A DNA stretch of 14,488 nt. Source: Ferrovibrio sp046294345 (GTDB lineage Bacteria > Pseudomonadota > Alphaproteobacteria > Ferrovibrionales > Ferrovibrionaceae). Positions 1 through 6,668 of this stretch are shown here, in pieces (the stretch's first letter is position 1; every line of letters starts with the position of its first letter). The stretch spans positions 1-14,488 of the forward strand of contig JBKBJT010000061.1 in the NCBI GenBank assembly GCA_046294345.1, written 5' to 3'. The position numbers and the translations under genes are program-made. Under the pieces are notes generated by a model, which saw only the letters and a program-made list of their open reading frames with translations, had not been told where the DNA came from and ran no database searches.

Positions 1-447
1 GGCATCCTGCGGGACACACGGACCATCGCCATGGTGGGCGCCAGCCCGAACTGGAACCGCCCCTCCTACTTCGCCATGAAATACCTGCAGCAGAAGGGCT
101 ACCGTGTTATCCCGGTGAACCCCAAGGAAGCCGGCGGCGAAATCCTGGGCGAGAAGGTCTATGCCAGCCTTTCAGACATTCCGGTGAAGGTGGACATGGT
201 GGATTGCTTCCGCGCCTCGGCCGCCATCCCGCCGATTGCCGACGAGGCCGTCAGGATCGGCGCAAAGGTGCTGTGGCTGCAACTGGGCGTACGCCACGAT
301 GAAGCCGCCGCCAAAGCCGAAGCCGCCGGCCTGCAGGTGGTGATGAACCGCTGCCCCAAGATCGAGTTCGGGCGCCTGAGCCGCGAGATCGGCTGGATGG
401 GCGTGAATACCCGCGTGATCAATTCAAAGAGACAGAGCAGGATCTGA
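1..447 (+). CDS. CoA-binding domain protein, 5' end missing (YccU-like)
   Basis: The reading frame is open from base 1, so the true start lies upstream; the ATG at 31 is internal, because conserved strand residues (TRTIAMVGAS) precede it. The 148 visible residues form one Rossmann-type CoA-binding domain like the N-terminal part of succinyl-CoA synthetase alpha. The nucleotide-binding turn GASPNWNRPS is at visible residues 13-22, followed by VIPVNPK and the late VLWLQLGVRHDEAAAKAEAAG segment. Stand-alone proteins of this family are about 140-160 residues, so probably only a few residues are missing. Their biochemical role is not established; they presumably bind CoA or an acyl-CoA. The stop codon (445-447) is 2 bases before the metY start, so the two are almost surely co-transcribed and perhaps translationally coupled. 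The family is sure; the function is not. Confidence 0.9.
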   Translation, partial: GILRDTRTIAMVGASPNWNRPSYFAMKYLQQKGYRVIPVNPKEAGGEILGEKVYASLSDIPVKVDMVDCFRASAAIPPIADEAVRIGAKVLWLQLGVRHDEAAAKAEAAGLQVVMNRCPKIEFGRLSREIGWMGVNTRVINSKRQSRI

Positions 448-449
448 CC

Positions 450-1769
450 GTGGCTGCTGACAACAAACCCGCCGCCCGTGCGGCGGAAAACACCTCGTCG
501 TTCGGCTTCGATACCCTGCAGGTGCATGCCGGCACCGCGCCCGATCCCGCCACCGGCGCACGCACCACGCCGATCTACCAGACCACAGCCTTCGTGTTCG
601 AGGATGCCGACCAGGCCGCGTCCCTGTTCAACCTGCAGACTTTTGGCAACATCTATACCCGCCTGACCAACCCTACCACGGCGGTGTTCGAGCAGAAGAT
701 CGCGGCGCTGGAGAATGCCCGCGCCGCCACGGCCGTGGCCTCGGGCCATGCCGCGCAGCTGGTCGCCTTCCACATGCTGATGAACCCGGGCGATCATATC
801 GTCGCCTCGCGCAAGCTCTATGGCGGCTCGATCACCCAGCTTGGCGTCAGCTTCAAGCGCTTCGACTGGCAGACCACCTTCGTCGACCCCGACGACATCA
901 GTGGCTTCGCCGCCGCCATCACGCCTAAGACAAAAGCCATCTTCGTCGAAAGCCTGGCCAACCCGGGCGGCGTGATCTCAGATATCGAGGCGCTGGCTCA
1001 GGTAGCGCACAAGGCCGGCATCCCGCTGATTGTCGACAACACCATGGCCACGCCCTATCTGTGCCGGCCCATCGAATGGGGCGCTGATATCGTGCTGCAT
1101 TCGGCCACCAAATTCCTGGGCGGTCATGGCAACTCGATGGGTGGCGTGATCGTCGATTCCGGCCTGTTCGACTGGGGCCAGAACGACAAGTTCCCCCACC
1201 TCTCGCAGCCCTCGCCGGCCTATCACGGCCTGACCTTCTGGGAGACCTTCGGCGACATGGCCTATGCCGTGGCCTGCCGCGCCATCAGCCTGCGCGACCT
1301 GGGCCCCGCCATTTCGCCCTTCAATGCCTTCATGATCCTGACCGGCATGGAGACGCTCAGCCTGCGCATGCGCAAGCATTGCGACAATGCCCAGGCCGTG
1401 GCCGAGTTCCTGGCCAAGCACCCGAAGGTCGACTGGGTGTCGTATGCCGGCCTGAAATCCGACCGGTATCACGCGCTGGCGCAGAAATACCTGCCGCGCG
1501 GTGCCGGCTCGGTCTTCACCTTCGGGCTGAAGGGCGGTTACGAGAGCGGCATGAAATTCGTCGAAAGCCTGCAGGTGTTTTCGCATCTGGCCAATATCGG
1601 TGATACGCGCAGCCTGGTGATCCACCCGGCCTCCACCACGCATCGCCAGCTTTCGCCCGAACAACGCACTGCCGCCGGCGCCGGCGACAACGTGATCCGG
1701 CTGTCCATCGGCATCGAGGATGTGGCCGACCTGATCAGGGACCTTGAGAAGGCTCTGGCGGTGGCTTGA
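450..1769 (+). CDS. metY: O-acetylhomoserine sulfhydrylase (aminocarboxypropyltransferase)
   Basis: This cytoplasmic PLP enzyme of the Cys/Met metabolism family makes homocysteine from O-acetylhomoserine and sulfide, the direct sulfhydrylation route to methionine. At 439 residues it has MetY length and is longer than MetB or MetZ (about 400). Visible landmarks are LQVHAGTAPDPATGARTTPIYQTTAF near residues 24-49, the YTRLTNPT phosphate-contact region, VDNTMATPYLCRP, and the PLP lysine K221 in SATKFLGGHG. The C-terminal half ends with the substrate-carboxylate region TRSLVIHPASTTHRQL and RLSIGIED. The start is GTG at 450, supported by AGGA at 439-442; no in-frame ATG fits. It is the second gene after the CoA-binding protein (2-base gap) and converges on pobR, with stops separated by 3 bases and no evident terminator. 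Some members accept O-succinylhomoserine or O-acetylserine, so substrate is inferred from family. Confidence 0.95.
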   Translation: MAADNKPAARAAENTSSFGFDTLQVHAGTAPDPATGARTTPIYQTTAFVFEDADQAASLFNLQTFGNIYTRLTNPTTAVFEQKIAALENARAATAVASGHAAQLVAFHMLMNPGDHIVASRKLYGGSITQLGVSFKRFDWQTTFVDPDDISGFAAAITPKTKAIFVESLANPGGVISDIEALAQVAHKAGIPLIVDNTMATPYLCRPIEWGADIVLHSATKFLGGHGNSMGGVIVDSGLFDWGQNDKFPHLSQPSPAYHGLTFWETFGDMAYAVACRAISLRDLGPAISPFNAFMILTGMETLSLRMRKHCDNAQAVAEFLAKHPKVDWVSYAGLKSDRYHALAQKYLPRGAGSVFTFGLKGGYESGMKFVESLQVFSHLANIGDTRSLVIHPASTTHRQLSPEQRTAAGAGDNVIRLSIGIEDVADLIRDLEKALAVA

Positions 1770-1772
1770 TCT

Positions 1773-2639
1773 TCAGGCGGCGTTGCGCTTGCGGAACTGG
1801 GTCGGCGTCAGGCCGGTCTGCCTGGTGAAAAAGCGCGTGAAGTAGGCGGGATCGTCGAAGCCCAGCGAATAGGCGATCTCCTTCACCGACAGCACGGTGA
1901 AGGTGAGGTCGCGGGTGGCTTCCAGCACGATGCGCTGGCTGATCGCGCCCAGGGCCGATGTCTTCAGCGCAGCGCGGCAGACGCGGTTGAGGTGCACTTC
2001 TGAAATGCCCAGTCGCTCGGCATAGAAGGCCACGCTGCGCTCCGTGCGGAACATCTGGTCGAGCAGGATGCGGAACTGCATGGCATACCGTGCCGTGCGG
2101 TTCGGCGCCGCCTCGCCCTGTTCCGCCGTTTCCGCCGCCAGCCGGCCCAGGGTTATCAGCAGGATGCCGATATGCGCCTCGATCAGGCCCAGCCGGCCCG
2201 GTGCACTGCCGGGAAATTCCCGCGCCACCGCCGCCATGTTCCGTTCGACCTCGGACGCCGTTTCGCCCAGGGCTATCGCCTGCGGTTCGGTCAGCAGGCC
2301 CTGCAGGCCCGAGCCCGGCGCCAGGATGCGGTTCACCTGCTCGCCCAGCAGGGTGATCACATGCCCCTCAGTGTCGGGCGAGAAACGGAAGCCATGCACG
2401 ATGCCGGGGGCGACGGTGACGGCCATGCCGGGCCCCAGCGGCACGGAACGGCTGCCCAGGCGGGCTTCGCCCTGCCCCTGGGTCATGTTCAGAATTTGAA
2501 AGAAATGCTGGTGCCGGTGTAGCCCAATCTCCCAGTCGAACAGGGCCGAGCGGGCCGGGATCGATTCGCAATGCAGCCAGTTCGCATATGCGGTATGATC
2601 GGCTTCGCCATAGAGGGCATAGGTGGGGACCGCGGACAC
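1773..2639 (-). CDS. pobR: AraC-family activator of 4-hydroxybenzoate catabolism
   Basis: This 288-residue regulator has an N-terminal cupin-like effector domain (HRHQHFFQIL at about 41-50) and a C-terminal AraC/XylS domain with two helix-turn-helices: VAFYAERLGISEVHLNRVCR at 203-222 and VKEIAYSLGFDDPAYFTRFF at 252-271, followed by the family signature TGLTPTQFRKR. Divergent pairing with pobA, 123 bases apart, identifies it as PobR of the AraC type, which activates pobA when 4-hydroxybenzoate is present. The start is GTG at 2639, four bases after AGGAG; the open frame runs on upstream through the antisense of pobA to about 3626, but that part is not protein-like. A GACTC site (2642-2646) overlaps the ribosome binding site. 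IclR-type PobR regulators also exist in other bacteria; this one is clearly not of that type. Effector identity is inferred from context. Confidence 0.92.
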   Translation of the reverse strand: MSAVPTYALYGEADHTAYANWLHCESIPARSALFDWEIGLHRHQHFFQILNMTQGQGEARLGSRSVPLGPGMAVTVAPGIVHGFRFSPDTEGHVITLLGEQVNRILAPGSGLQGLLTEPQAIALGETASEVERNMAAVAREFPGSAPGRLGLIEAHIGILLITLGRLAAETAEQGEAAPNRTARYAMQFRILLDQMFRTERSVAFYAERLGISEVHLNRVCRAALKTSALGAISQRIVLEATRDLTFTVLSVKEIAYSLGFDDPAYFTRFFTRQTGLTPTQFRKRNAA

Positions 2640-2762
2640 GGGACTCCTGGGTTTTGGGCTTCCTGATGTTCGGATTGTCCAATGTTTTGTTGCCCCTGTC
2701 CATCGTCGCCCGACCGCCCCGGCGCTAGCTTCTGCCCCCACAGGGTTCAGGAGGAAACAACC
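2640..2762. promoter_or_regulatory. Divergent pobR-pobA control region with a direct-repeat operator candidate
   Basis: The whole gap between the divergent starts must hold both promoters. An imperfect direct repeat begins with ATGTT at 2666-2670 and again at 2682-2686 (16 bases apart); the copies read ATGTTCGGATTGTCC and ATGTTTTGTTGCCC. AraC-family dimers commonly bind tandem sites of this kind, so this is a plausible PobR operator. ATTGTCCAAT at 2674-2683 is also a small palindrome inside it. The pobA ribosome binding site AGGAGG (2749-2754) lies 8 bases before its ATG. No strong sigma-70 hexamers are seen for pobA, as expected for an activator-dependent promoter. The region is certain; the operator is a guess. 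Confidence 0.5.
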
Positions 2763-3932
2763 ATGCGCACCCAGGTCGTCATCATCGGCGCCGGCCCCTC
2801 GGGGCTGCTGCTCGGCCAGCTGCTCAGCAAGAACGGCATCGACAACGTGATCCTGGAGCGCCAGACCGGCGAGTATGTGCTGGGCCGCATCCGCGCCGGC
2901 GTGATCGAAAAAGGCGCCGCCGACCTGCTGGACGAAGCCGGCTGCGGCGCCCGCATGCACAAAGAAGGCCTGATCCACGACGGCATCGAGATTTCCTTCG
3001 GCGGCGCGCGCCACCGCATCAACTTCAAAGAGCTGATCGGCAAGAGCGTGATCGTCTATGGCCAGACCGAGATCACCCGCGACCTGATGGACGGCCGCGC
3101 CGCCATCGGTTCGCAGACCATCTACGAGGCCGAGGATGTCAGCCTGCACGATATCGGTACCGACAAGCCGAAAGTGCGCTACAGCAAGGGCGGCCAGGCT
3201 CACGAGATCGAATGCGACTTCATCGCCGGCTGCGACGGCTTCCACGGTGTCAGCCGCAAGAGCATCCCGGCCGAGGTGCTGAAGAATTTCGAACGGATTT
3301 ATCCCTTCGGCTGGCTCGGCATCCTGGTCGACAAGCCGCCGGTGTCGGACGAACTGATCTATGCCAACCACGAGCGCGGCTTTGCGCTCTGCTCCATGCG
3401 CTCGCCGACGCGCAGCCGCCTCTATATCCAGTGCCGTCTGGACGACAAGGTGGAGGACTGGTCGGACGAAGCCTTCTATGAAGAACTCAAGCGCCGGCTG
3501 GACGACGAGGCGATCAAGCGCCTGCAGCCCGGCCCTTCGATCGAGAAGAGCATCGCGCCGCTGCGCAGCTTCGTGGCCGAACCGATGCGCCATGGCCGGC
3601 TGTTCCTGGCCGGCGATGCCGCCCATATCGTGCCGCCCACCGGCGCCAAGGGCCTGAACCTGGCGGCCAGCGACGTGTATTACCTGTGGCAGGCGCTGGT
3701 GGAATTCTACAAGCGCCAGTCATCGGCCGGCATCGATGCCTATTCCGCCCGCGCGCTCAGCCGGGTGTGGAAGGCCGAACGCTTCTCGTGGTGGATGACC
3801 TCGCAGCTGCATCGTTTCCCCGAGAGCAGCGGCTTCGACCAGAAAATCCAGCGCAGCGAGCTGGAATACCTGGTCTCCTCGCAGGCCGCGATGACCGCCC
3901 TGGCCGAGAATTACGTCGGCCTGCCCTACTGA
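2763..3932 (+). CDS. pobA: 4-hydroxybenzoate 3-monooxygenase (p-hydroxybenzoate hydroxylase)
   Basis: This FAD-dependent aromatic hydroxylase converts 4-hydroxybenzoate, NADPH and O2 to protocatechuate, the entry to the beta-ketoadipate pathway. It has 389 residues against 394 in the well-studied Pseudomonas enzyme, with a one-residue gap and a C-terminus four residues shorter. It shows the FAD dinucleotide fold GAGPSG (9-14), the DG motif in GCDGFHGVSR, and the second FAD motif GDAAHIVPPTGAKGLNLA from G284. Active-site residues match the Pseudomonas set with offset -1: Y200, S211, R213, R219, Y221, P292, N299 and Y384. The cofactor loop keeps R33, Q34, Y38, R42 and R44, the pattern of NADPH-using forms. 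The start ATG follows AGGAGG by 8 bases. It is divergent from pobR, which presumably activates it, and it converges on the MFS gene with one base between the stop codons. No pca genes are visible here. Confidence 0.97.
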   Translation: MRTQVVIIGAGPSGLLLGQLLSKNGIDNVILERQTGEYVLGRIRAGVIEKGAADLLDEAGCGARMHKEGLIHDGIEISFGGARHRINFKELIGKSVIVYGQTEITRDLMDGRAAIGSQTIYEAEDVSLHDIGTDKPKVRYSKGGQAHEIECDFIAGCDGFHGVSRKSIPAEVLKNFERIYPFGWLGILVDKPPVSDELIYANHERGFALCSMRSPTRSRLYIQCRLDDKVEDWSDEAFYEELKRRLDDEAIKRLQPGPSIEKSIAPLRSFVAEPMRHGRLFLAGDAAHIVPPTGAKGLNLAASDVYYLWQALVEFYKRQSSAGIDAYSARALSRVWKAERFSWWMTSQLHRFPESSGFDQKIQRSELEYLVSSQAAMTALAENYVGLPY

Positions 3933-3933
3933 C

Positions 3934-5142
3934 TCACTCGGCCGGGGCCGGCACCGGTTCGGCCTCGGCATCCTTGACCTCACGCGGCAACAGCAGGGCG
4001 AAGATGCCGGCGCCGGCCGCGCAGGCGGCCAGCAGAATGAACAGCACGTCCAGCGTGCCGGTGAACCGGTAGATCACCGGGATCACCGCCACGCCCAGCG
4101 ACGACACACCGAGCGTAAGCACAAACTTGCCGCCGAAGGCCCGGCCGCGCCATTGCGGCGGGGTGTATTTCGCCAGCAGGGAATTCTCCGCCGGCTGGCC
4201 CGCCACGTTCAGGCTGACCATCAGCGCCGCCACCGGCACCAGCGCCGGATGGATCAGCATCATCGCGATCAGGATGGCCGGAATCTGCAGCCACTGCACG
4301 GCAATGTAGACGCCGCGCAGGGAATAACGGTCGGCCAGCTCGCCGCCAACCAGTTGCGACAGGGCCGAGCAGGTATAGACGATGGTGACCATGCCGCCGA
4401 TGCCGAGCATGCTGTCGTTGAAGAAACCGGACAGGCGGGTGTCGAACACCTTGGGCAGGGCAAAGGCCGTGGCCTGGTAGATCAGGCCGGTGCACAGCAT
4501 GGTGGCCGACATCACCCAGAAGACGCGCCAGATGTCGCTTTTGCCGGGTGCCGCCTGTGGCACGGCGTCCTCGCCGCGATCCAGCAGCAGGTTGGCCTGC
4601 CGCGCCCAGACAAAACCAAGGCCGGTGACGAGGCAGAGCAGGCCGGGAATAATGAAGGCGGCGCGCCAGCCATAGAGATCGGCCAGCAGGCCGGCCACCA
4701 GGGCCGCGCCCGCCGTGCCCACCGAGCCGAACACGCCGTTGATCCCGAGCGCCCGGCCGCGGTTGACGGCGTTGCGCACCAGCCAGGGGATGCCGACCGG
4801 GTGATAGATTGCGGCGAACAGGCCGATGCCGGCCAGCCCAAGGCCGATGCCCAGCGGCGAATTGGCGAAGCCAGTGGCGATGGAACAGCCGCCGACACCG
4901 AGGAAAAACAGCGCCATCATGCCCGAGGCGCTCCATTTGTCGCCCATCCAGCCGGCCGGCAAGGCGGCGGCGCCGAACAGCACGCTCATCGGGATGGAAA
5001 GCGCGAACAGCTCGGCATAGGACAGGCCCCATTCACGCTCCAGCACCAGCACGACGGTGGCATAAAGCAGCGTGAAGAGATGCGAATAGGTATGGGCCAG
5101 ACTGGAAAAAACCAGCGTCAGGAAGCCGGCATGGCGGGTCAT
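3934..5142 (-). CDS. MFS transporter, fosmidomycin-resistance (Fsr)-like
   Basis: This is a 402-residue inner-membrane protein with about 12 hydrophobic segments and a central cytoplasmic loop (ARQANLLLDRGEDAVPQAAPGK). The loop 2-3 motif GWMGDKWSAS (64-73) marks the Major Facilitator Superfamily. YHPVGIPWLV (113-122), then NRGRALGINGVFGSVGTAGAAL, resembles the YHP-G and glycine-rich helix of Fsr-type exporters. The substrate cannot be told. I chose ATG 5142, which has GGAG seven bases upstream; the longer frame to 5199 would run through an inverted repeat and has no better ribosome binding site. It lies 73 bases downstream of cutA on the same strand, with a structured leader between them. It is tail-to-tail with pobA, so it need not serve aromatic acid uptake, although that cannot be excluded. 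Confidence 0.85.
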   Translation of the reverse strand: MTRHAGFLTLVFSSLAHTYSHLFTLLYATVVLVLEREWGLSYAELFALSIPMSVLFGAAALPAGWMGDKWSASGMMALFFLGVGGCSIATGFANSPLGIGLGLAGIGLFAAIYHPVGIPWLVRNAVNRGRALGINGVFGSVGTAGAALVAGLLADLYGWRAAFIIPGLLCLVTGLGFVWARQANLLLDRGEDAVPQAAPGKSDIWRVFWVMSATMLCTGLIYQATAFALPKVFDTRLSGFFNDSMLGIGGMVTIVYTCSALSQLVGGELADRYSLRGVYIAVQWLQIPAILIAMMLIHPALVPVAALMVSLNVAGQPAENSLLAKYTPPQWRGRAFGGKFVLTLGVSSLGVAVIPVIYRFTGTLDVLFILLAACAAGAGIFALLLPREVKDAEAEPVPAPAE

Positions 5143-5153
5143 TACGAGTCTCC

Positions 5154-5197
5154 GGGGTTGCCGCCAGCCTAGCTCTGCCGGCGCGTCAGGCAACCCC
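5154..5197 (-). repeat. 9-bp inverted repeat in the leader of the MFS gene
   Basis: GGGGTTGCC (5154-5162) and GGCAACCCC (5189-5197) are perfect inverted copies separated by 26 bases. Read on the minus strand, the second arm ends exactly where the ribosome binding site of the MFS gene begins (CCCCGGAG), 13 bases before the ATG. There is no T-run after the stem in that direction, so it is not an ordinary terminator for cutA. It could be an operator or an mRNA structure that controls access to the ribosome binding site. Confidence 0.55.
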
Positions 5198-5215
5198 AAA
5201 ATTGTATCGAAACAC

Positions 5216-5542
5216 TCAGTCGCGCCGGGTCTCGCCTAGGAGCCAGGCCACGTAATCCTCGTTGCCGCCCTCGCCCACGCTGATCGGCAGCACACAGGGT
5301 ACGCTGTAGCTGTGGGCGGCCCTAATGGCGGCCGTGGCGGCCTCGACCAGGTCGGGGCGGGTCTTGAGGATCAGCACCGCCTCTTCGCCCCGCTCCAGCT
5401 TGCCCTGCCACCAGTAGAGCGAGCGCATGCCGGGGATGATGTTGGCGCAGGCGGCCAGGCGCTGGCCCACCACCGCCTCGGCAATTTTCTCGGCCTCAGC
5501 CGTGCTGGCCGCCGTGCAGTAGAGCAGGACGATATCGCTCAT
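5216..5542 (-). CDS. cutA: CutA family protein (CutA1)
   Basis: This small 108-residue cytoplasmic protein has the ferredoxin-like fold of the CutA1 family, which forms very stable trimers. It was linked to divalent-cation tolerance in E. coli, but the molecular role is unsettled. Conserved landmarks are VVGQRLAACANIIPGMRSLYWWQGKLE (residues 24-50), ILKT, and HSYSVPCVLPISVGEGGNEDYVAWL; C32 and H77 are at the usual conserved positions. The start is ATG 5542, which overlaps the stop of ctaA in an ATGA arrangement, so translation is probably coupled to ctaA. A start 10 codons upstream (5572) is possible but would add a tail not seen in the family. The pairing with heme A synthase hints at copper or cytochrome oxidase metabolism, but that is inference. 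Confidence 0.95.
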   Translation of the reverse strand: MSDIVLLYCTAASTAEAEKIAEAVVGQRLAACANIIPGMRSLYWWQGKLERGEEAVLILKTRPDLVEAATAAIRAAHSYSVPCVLPISVGEGGNEDYVAWLLGETRRD

Positions 5543-6585
5543 TGTTGCGCGGCCAGCGCGCGGTCGTGCCACAGCGCCACGACGACACCGAGCACCAGCA
5601 CCGCGCCGGCCTGGTGCAGGGTGCCGAGCGCGACCGGCACATGCATCAGCAGCGTGGCAATGCCGAGCCCGATCTGAAGCAACACGGCGGTGAGCAAAGC
5701 ATGGCGCAGGCCGGTGGGCGCCTGCCCTCTCAGCGCAAAAGCCGTGACCGCAGCCAGGATAACGACCGCATAAGCGCCCATGCGGTGCTGGAACTGTACG
5801 GTCATGGCGTTTTCAAAAAAGTTATGCCACCAGGGCTGGATGATCAGCAGGCCATCGGGGATGAAGGCGCCGTCCATCAGCGGCCAGGTATTATGCGACA
5901 GGCCGGCATTCATGCCGGCAACCAGACCGCCGGAGAGAATCTGCAGGAAGACCAGCGCCCCGAGCCAGCCGGCGATGCCGCCACCGCGCAGGCCGACCAT
6001 GCGGCCATGACGCACCAGGGAGAGCGCGCCCCAGAGCAGGTAGCCGAAGATCAACAGCGCGAGGCCCAGATGGGCGGTGAGCCGGTAGTGGCTGACATCG
6101 GGATGATCCACCAGACCGCTTTTCACCATGAACCAGCCGAGCGCGCCCTGGCTGCCGCCCAGGACGAACATCAGCAGCAGATGGGGCTTCATGCCCGGCG
6201 GGATGCGGTCGCGCAGCCAGAACCAGATCAGCGGCAGGGCAAAGGCCAGGCCGATCAGACGGCCCAGCACACGATGGATGTATTCCAGCCAGTAGATTTC
6301 CTGGAAGCCCGCCAGGGTCATGCCGATATTGACCTTCTGGTATTCGGGGAACTGCTTGTACTTCTCGAACTCGGCCAACCAGGCGGCTTCCGACAGCGGC
6401 GGCAGCCAGCCGGTGATCGGCTTCCATTCCACCATGGAGAGGCCAGACTCGGTCAGCCGCGTCAGGCCGCCGATCACCACCATCAACGCCACCAGCCCCG
6501 CCACCGCAAACAGCCAGCGCGCCACGGCTTCGGCGTCGCGCCGCCGCGTTTCGGTCACGGCCTGAACTGCCGTCATACTGGTCAT
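5539..6585 (-). CDS. ctaA: Heme A synthase (COX15/CtaA type 2)
   Basis: This polytopic inner-membrane protein oxidises the C8 methyl of heme O to a formyl group, giving heme A for aa3-type cytochrome oxidase. It has 348 residues and about eight transmembrane helices in two homologous halves. The four haem-ligand histidines are visible: H104 (EYIHRVLGR), H172 (YRLTAHLGLAL), H267 (QFQHRMGAY) and H324 (GTLHQAGA). GGLTRLTESGLSMVEWKP (39-56) and LSHNTWPLMDGAFIP (229-243) are family signatures. It has the long first periplasmic loop of mitochondrial and alphaproteobacterial members and lacks the Bacillus-type cysteine pair. ATG 6585 is chosen; a weak AAGGG lies seven bases upstream. It overlaps cutA downstream by 4 bases. 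The upstream 83 bases separate it from the acyl-CoA ligase; no convincing promoter is seen there. No other cta or cox genes are in the window. Confidence 0.96.
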   Translation of the reverse strand: MTSMTAVQAVTETRRRDAEAVARWLFAVAGLVALMVVIGGLTRLTESGLSMVEWKPITGWLPPLSEAAWLAEFEKYKQFPEYQKVNIGMTLAGFQEIYWLEYIHRVLGRLIGLAFALPLIWFWLRDRIPPGMKPHLLLMFVLGGSQGALGWFMVKSGLVDHPDVSHYRLTAHLGLALLIFGYLLWGALSLVRHGRMVGLRGGGIAGWLGALVFLQILSGGLVAGMNAGLSHNTWPLMDGAFIPDGLLIIQPWWHNFFENAMTVQFQHRMGAYAVVILAAVTAFALRGQAPTGLRHALLTAVLLQIGLGIATLLMHVPVALGTLHQAGAVLVLGVVVALWHDRALAAQQ

Positions 6586-6668
6586 CGCAAGCCCTTACAT
6601 TCTATCCATTCCGGTGCAGAAGAAAGACCGCACCCCGGCCCCGGTCAAGCCCGCCGGCCGCGACATTT

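Noticed and set aside
2640..3626. Upstream extension of the pobR frame, antisense to pobA, giving a 617-codon frame
   Set aside because: The extension lies wholly antisense to a clear pobA and its sequence is Ala/Asp/Val-rich shadow-like; GTG 2639 with AGGAG gives a normal-length PobR.
4153..5172. 339-codon open frame on the + strand
   Set aside because: Antisense to the MFS gene, with His/Gln/Arg-rich content and no ribosome binding site.
6586..6668. Promoter for ctaA (TTGACC and TAGAAT elements)
   Set aside because: The two elements are not at compatible spacing, and TAGAAT is too close to the ATG to leave room for the ribosome binding site.
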